Shown here: positions 5,802 to 6,968 of the stretch, one piece after another
Layout of the letters: each line of letters begins with the position of its first letter
Position numbering within the stretch: the first letter of the stretch is position 1
Assembly: GCA_003454975.1 (NCBI GenBank)
Contig: DMST01000355.1
Location: 1-6,968, forward strand
Reading direction: 5' to 3'
DNA length: 6,968 bases
Source of the DNA: Cytophagales bacterium
Lineage (GTDB): Bacteria > Bacteroidota > Bacteroidia > Cytophagales > Cyclobacteriaceae
The notes under the pieces: generated by a model
Told to the model about the DNA's origin: nothing
Databases searched by the model: none
What the model saw: the letters and a program-made list of their open reading frames with translations, nothing else
Made by a program: the position numbers and the translations under genes

Positions 5802-5806
5802 TTAAC

Positions 5807-6538
5807 ATGAACCGAGTATCTAAGGAACAAATTGCACGAATAGGAGTAGGTATAGGCTGGGGATTGGTATTGATGGGAATTTTTATTTCACTGGGTAAGT
5901 ATATCATACCTTCTTCATGGTACACGACCATCATGACTCCTTTATATGGAGCAGAATATGTAAATGATCATATGCCTAAGTCTGCCGACCGCACTCTTGA
6001 GGATTTTAGCCACCGGGTAGTTGGGGTCTTGTATTTGGTGATCGGCATGCTCCAGTTCTCTAAGAAGTTTCAGACTCGTTTCAGAAAATTGCACAAGTAT
6101 TTGGGCCGGGTTTGGGTTCTCGTCACTATCGTACTGGGTCTCACTGGTATTTCCATCGCCATATTTGTACCCTTCGGAGGAATCGGCGAACTCATCGCTA
6201 CGGTCATCTTTGCCGGATACATGGTGTTTGCCGTCATCATGGGCTGGAGAACCGCTATACAAAAGAAATTCAAGCTGCACCGGGATTGGATGTTCAGAGC
6301 CGTTATGATTGGTTTTGGATTTTCCACGATCCGTTTTGCCTTCATGGCCATTAACTTCTTGTCTCCCAGCACTCCTGACCGAGACATCCTGACGGTATGT
6401 TTCTGGATCGGCTGGGGACTACAGGCGGTGGTGGCCGAATGGTGGATATACTACAGTGCACGCAACACAGCCAAAGGTGGCATCACTCCTCGTACTTTGG
6501 AACAGCAAGACGAAGACTCTAAGCCGATGGCTGCATAA
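5807..6538 (+). CDS. DUF2306 multi-pass membrane protein
   Basis: From the ATG at 5807 the product has 243 residues and about six hydrophobic segments (roughly 11-30, 70-85, 102-121, 130-147, 162-184, 195-215). The pattern matches DUF2306 (PF10067) as I recall it: SHRVVGVLYLVIGMLQF (68-84), RKLHKYLGRVWV (93-104), and KLHRDWMFRAVMIGFGFSTIRF (156-177). The recurring His/Arg pairs (H69-R70, H96 with G100-R101, H158-R159) at membrane edges are typical of the family. They could bind a cofactor such as haem, but that is inference. The biochemical role is unknown. The C-terminal tail (about 218-243) is hydrophilic. The protein sits in the inner membrane. It stands alone between two terminators, with an unusually strong ribosome binding site suggesting efficient translation. 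Beginning at 5570 instead would give 322 residues. Confidence 0.85.
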   Translation: MNRVSKEQIARIGVGIGWGLVLMGIFISLGKYIIPSSWYTTIMTPLYGAEYVNDHMPKSADRTLEDFSHRVVGVLYLVIGMLQFSKKFQTRFRKLHKYLGRVWVLVTIVLGLTGISIAIFVPFGGIGELIATVIFAGYMVFAVIMGWRTAIQKKFKLHRDWMFRAVMIGFGFSTIRFAFMAINFLSPSTPDRDILTVCFWIGWGLQAVVAEWWIYYSARNTAKGGITPRTLEQQDEDSKPMAA

Positions 6539-6602
6539 GGTACGGTATAGGGACCTGGCACTTCCTTTCTCCTCATTATTTTACCTCCTGGAAAGGAGCG
6601 CC

Positions 6603-6639
6603 ATAACGGGCTGACGTTTTCGTCAGCCCGTTATTTTTT
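6603..6639 (+). terminator. Strong rho-independent terminator of the DUF2306 gene
   Basis: A perfect 14-bp stem, ATAACGGGCTGACG (6603-6616) with its complement (6621-6634), closes a TTTT loop and is followed by TTTTTT (6634-6639). It is the strongest terminator in the window and lies about 65 bp after the stop. Confidence 0.95.
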
Positions 6640-6661
6640 CCAGTAATTGGGTTCTGTATCG

Positions 6662-6669
6662 TAGCTTTG
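6662..6669 (+). promoter_or_regulatory. Bacteroidota -7 promoter box of the ABC ATPase gene
   Basis: TAGCTTTG perfectly matches TAnnTTTG. It lies 30 bp before the proposed TTG start at 6700 and just after the preceding terminator, so the expected leader is about 25 nt. No well-placed -33 TTG is visible. Confidence 0.65.
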
Positions 6670-6699
6670 CCCCCTTACCAGATTCTGTACTACCGGGCC

Positions 6700-6968
6700 T
6701 TGCTTACGCTTTCTCATCTCTCCTTTCAGTATCCTGACGGTTCCGAACCCTTACAGGACGTAGGATTTAGTTTGCCCTCGGGTACCATTATGGCCTTGGT
6801 GGGGCCTAGCGGTAGTGGCAAGACTACGCTTTTGAAAATAATAGCCGGGCTGCTACCTCCTACCGCCGGTGAGCCCTTCTGGAAGAATACGTCGATTGCC
6901 CCCTTTGCTCATGAGCTCATCCCAGGCCATCCGGATATTCAATTGGTGCATCAAGACTATCAGCTACC
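6700..6968 (+). CDS. ABC transporter ATP-binding protein (3' end cut by window)
   Basis: The frame gives 89 codons of a typical ABC ATPase N-terminus: a leading strand with an aromatic A-loop residue (LSFQYPDG, Tyr11), the Walker A loop GPSGSGKTT (35-43), and QLVHQDYQL (81-89) with the Q-loop glutamine at 85. The signature and Walker B motifs lie beyond the window. There is no ATG between the upstream in-frame stop (6604-6606) and the internal ATG at 6790, which lies only four codons before Walker A and would delete the first strands. The TTG at 6700 places the start where the family normally begins (reading MLTLSHLSF) and agrees with the promoter box at 6662. The protein would work with membrane partners encoded elsewhere. 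The substrate cannot be judged, and no permease is visible. Confidence 0.85.
   Translation, partial: MLTLSHLSFQYPDGSEPLQDVGFSLPSGTIMALVGPSGSGKTTLLKIIAGLLPPTAGEPFWKNTSIAPFAHELIPGHPDIQLVHQDYQL

Larger units (their letters stand above)
5249..5806. other. Long A/T-rich region before the DUF2306 gene
   Basis: About 560 bp between the mnmA terminator and the chosen DUF2306 start. An in-frame ATG at 5570 could add 79 residues to DUF2306, but the resulting extension is low in similarity to any domain and lacks a ribosome binding site. I treat it as untranslated leader. The region holds an inverted repeat (5302-5330), a candidate promoter (5434-5465), and a small hairpin AACGG-CTTTT-CCGTT (5726-5740). 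I see no RNA family I can name. Confidence 0.5.

Noticed and set aside
5570..5806. N-terminal extension of the DUF2306 protein from an upstream ATG
   Set aside because: The 79 extra residues resemble no domain and the ATG lacks a ribosome binding site, whereas the ATG at 5807 has a near-ideal one and begins the recognisable protein.
1..6968. Mobile element, CRISPR array, toxin-antitoxin or defence system
   Set aside because: I found no transposase, integrase, spaced repeat array, target-site duplication or recognisable defence domain on either strand.

Overview
The window looks like a chromosomal segment from a Bacteroidota bacterium, probably Cytophagales and perhaps Hymenobacteraceae-like. 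The evidence is as follows. Perfect Bacteroidota-type -7 boxes (TAnnTTTG) lie just before mnmA and before the ABC transporter gene. Most starts lack a Shine-Dalgarno sequence and have A/T-rich leaders. MnmA carries a long insertion relative to the E. coli enzyme. GC content is moderate by eye. The genus-level placement is inference.

Layout, left to right. (1) The 3' part of a + strand gene for a kinase-like-fold protein, resembling DUF6206-type proteins, cut by the left edge. (2) About 870 bp with no confident gene. It holds one doubtful 96-codon ORF (913-1203), followed by a good rho-independent terminator (1279-1307), then an A/T-rich leader with repeats. (3) A SpoIIAA/STAS-like protein gene (1528-1980, +). 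It runs head-on into a minus-strand pair and shares a TTAA stop palindrome with it. (4) That pair is a putative lipoprotein (2499-3011, -) followed 12 bp later by a small secreted protein with a carboxypeptidase-regulatory-like beta-sandwich (1977-2486, -). (5) A sulfotransferase-family gene (3086-3868, +), divergent from the lipoprotein gene. (6) mnmA (3963-5168, +), the tRNA 2-thiouridylase, with its own promoter and a strong terminator. (7) A 560-bp A/T-rich stretch with repeats and no convincing gene. (8) A DUF2306 multi-pass membrane protein (5807-6538, +), whose start is fixed by a near-ideal ribosome binding site, followed by a 14-bp-stem terminator. (9) The first 89 codons of an ABC transporter ATPase (6700 onward, +), probably starting at TTG and cut by the right edge.

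The genes do not form one pathway. Except for the lipoprotein/secreted-protein pair, each appears to be its own transcription unit, with terminators after the 913 region, mnmA and the DUF2306 gene. mnmA is the only gene with a precise assigned function. I see no phage, CRISPR, insertion sequence, rRNA or tRNA, and no evident new multi-gene system. The most unusual elements are non-coding. They are a 15-bp sequence found twice about 3.9 kb apart, each copy forming one arm of an inverted repeat; a 9-bp repeat spaced 21 bp apart ahead of the SpoIIAA-like gene; and a possible small transcript that ends at the 1279-1307 terminator.
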